This document shows, in pieces, positions 63,593-64,000 of a stretch of DNA of 64,000 nt. The notes under the pieces were generated by a model that saw only the letters and a program-made list of their open reading frames with translations, had not been told where the DNA came from and did not search any database. Origin of the DNA: Candidatus Epulonipiscium sp. (GTDB lineage Bacteria > Bacillota > Clostridia > Lachnospirales > Defluviitaleaceae); the NCBI GenBank assembly GCA_012519205.1, contig JAAYQR010000010.1, positions 1 through 64,000 on the forward strand, in the 5' to 3' direction. The position numbers were made by a program, and so were the translations under genes. The number at the start of each line of letters is the position of its first letter. The stretch's first letter is position 1.

Positions 63593-63736
63593 ATGAGGAA
63601 AAGAGTATTTGGCTTAACTCTTCTAGCGATAGGAATCGGGATGCTTCTTGTTTTCCTTCTTCCCGGGACAGGATTTGTAATTACTGCATCAATAATATGT
63701 ATTTTCTTAGGATATTTATTAATGAATAACTATTGA
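63593..63736 (+). CDS. Small membrane protein (47 aa) upstream of spoVM
   Basis: Unrecognised 47-residue protein starting MRKRVFGL. Two hydrophobic stretches (about 7-23 and 27-43) are separated by a Pro-Gly turn (LLPGTG), so it probably spans the membrane twice. The start has GAGGGGAAAGG 1-11 nt upstream. It lies 14 nt before the spoVM start, suggesting joint transcription; no confident promoter was found. Small sporulation proteins of this kind are often overlooked, but a sporulation role is inference from position only. Confidence 0.7.
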   Translation: MRKRVFGLTLLAIGIGMLLVFLLPGTGFVITASIICIFLGYLLMNNY

Positions 63737-63750
63737 TGGAGGTGGGAAGC

Positions 63751-63828
63751 TTGAGAATTATGGTAATAAAAATGCCTAAACTAATTGGTTCAATAATCAA
63801 GAAAATGTGCGGAATAAAGTCAAATTAA
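63751..63828 (+). CDS. spoVM: Stage V sporulation protein SpoVM
   Basis: 25-residue amphipathic peptide (26 in Bacillus) that recognises forespore membrane curvature and anchors SpoIVA. The chain MRIMVIKMPKLIGSIIKKMC keeps the conserved Pro9, the KxP pattern and basic residues of the amphipathic helix. TTG start with GGAGGTGGG upstream. The position, after thiN and before rpmB, is the same as in Bacillus. Confidence 0.88.
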   Translation: MRIMVIKMPKLIGSIIKKMCGIKSN

Positions 63829-63858
63829 AAAAGTGTGCAAATGCACACTTTTTTAATT
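63823..63858. terminator. Bidirectional terminator between spoVM and rpmB
   Basis: Perfect 17-bp stem (63823-63839 and 63842-63858) with a 2-nt centre, A-rich and T-rich ends, overlapping the spoVM stop and lying 12 nt beyond the minus-strand rpmB stop. It serves both convergent genes. Confidence 0.88.
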
Positions 63859-63870
63859 GTAATTATTTGT

Positions 63871-64000
63871 TTAGTTAGCGCGGGTTACTGTGTTAGAACG
63901 TAAACATCTTGTACATACATGTAATGTTTTTCTAGCTCCATTAACCAATACTTTGACATTTTTAATATTTGGTTTCCATTTTTTATTTGATCTTCTATGG
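63871..64000 (-). CDS. rpmB: 50S ribosomal protein L28 (5' part outside window)
   Basis: C-terminal 42 or so residues of L28: RRSNKKWKPNIKNVKVLVNG and then a CTRC zinc-type pair before the C-terminal VTRAN. The N-terminal part with the other Cys pair lies outside. rpmB next to spoVM in opposite orientation is the usual clostridial/bacillar layout. Confidence 0.92.
   Translation of the reverse strand, partial: HRRSNKKWKPNIKNVKVLVNGARKTLHVCTRCLRSNTVTRAN

Noticed and set aside
1-64000. tRNA, rRNA, CRISPR arrays, insertion sequences, prophage or conjugative genes
   Set aside because: None seen; all long frames belong to core families and the gaps contain hairpins and promoters only.

Overview
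The window is a low-GC, densely packed chromosomal segment of an endospore-forming, monoderm member of the Clostridia. The basis for this is the spore gene set (sigK, the complete spoIIIAA-AH operon, spoIVB, spo0A, spoVM), Gram-positive style AGGAGG ribosome sites with several TTG/GTG starts, a type IV pilus cluster without any outer-membrane secretin gene, and a PPi-type phosphofructokinase. Genus cannot be fixed from the sequence alone. No rRNA, tRNA, CRISPR array, prophage or insertion sequence was seen; the segment looks like ancestral core genome.

Layout. (1) 1-2872: 5'-truncated mltG, then two tRNA wobble-uridine modification genes (trmR, trhP), the same order as yrrL-yrrM-yrrO of Bacillus. 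(2) 2896-3669: sigK behind a good sigma-E promoter, with a retained pro-sequence and a one-base A-tract slip that changes its C-terminus. (3) 3891-18550: type IV pilus operon (pilB, pilT, pilC, major pilin, pilD, several minor pilins, pilM, pilN, an enlarged pilO, a very large PilX-like protein, a lipoprotein). (4) 18586-23835: yqeG, shikimate genes aroE/aroK/aroQ interleaved with one more minor pilin and a ComFB-family gene, then an Xaa-Pro peptidase, efp and a small zinc-ribbon protein. (5) 23893-29259: spoIIIA operon behind a sigma-E-like promoter. (6) 29267-41376: Asp23-like gene, nusB, xseAB, ispA, a DUF212 gene, dxs, tlyA, nadK, argR, recN, spoIVB, spo0A, in nearly the Bacillus order. 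(7) 41434-44036: steA-like gene, GT2 glycosyltransferase and a divergent MraY/WecA-like gene behind a candidate sigma-E promoter. (8) 44046-47092, minus strand: PPi-dependent phosphofructokinase and rqcH. (9) 47201-63828: yicC, remA, gmk, rpoZ, coaBC, priA, def, fmt, DUF116, zinc peptidase, rsmB, rlmN, prpC, prkC, rsgA, rpe, thiN, a 47-aa membrane protein and spoVM, matching the Bacillus yloC-spoVM block. (10) A minus-strand, 5'-truncated rpmB closes the window.

How the genes work together. The sporulation genes cover Spo0A entry control, the SpoIIIA channel between mother cell and forespore, the SpoIVB signal that triggers pro-sigma-K processing, sigma-K itself and the SpoVM coat anchor. Three candidate sigma-E promoters with similar architecture precede sigK, spoIIIAA and steA; the last suggests that the SteA/glycosyltransferase trio may act in the mother cell. 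The pilus cluster carries two plausible cyclic-di-GMP inputs: MshEN-like motifs at the PilB N-terminus and a nearby ComFB-family protein. The remainder is housekeeping: isoprenoid supply, recombination/repair, translation and ribosome assembly, cofactor synthesis and PrkC/PrpC signalling.

The strongest leads are the sigma-E-like promoter on the steA-GT2-PNPT trio, the sigK A-tract frameshift, the oversized minor pilins with the proposed cyclic-di-GMP link, the apparent CTG start of dxs, and the small membrane gene beside spoVM.
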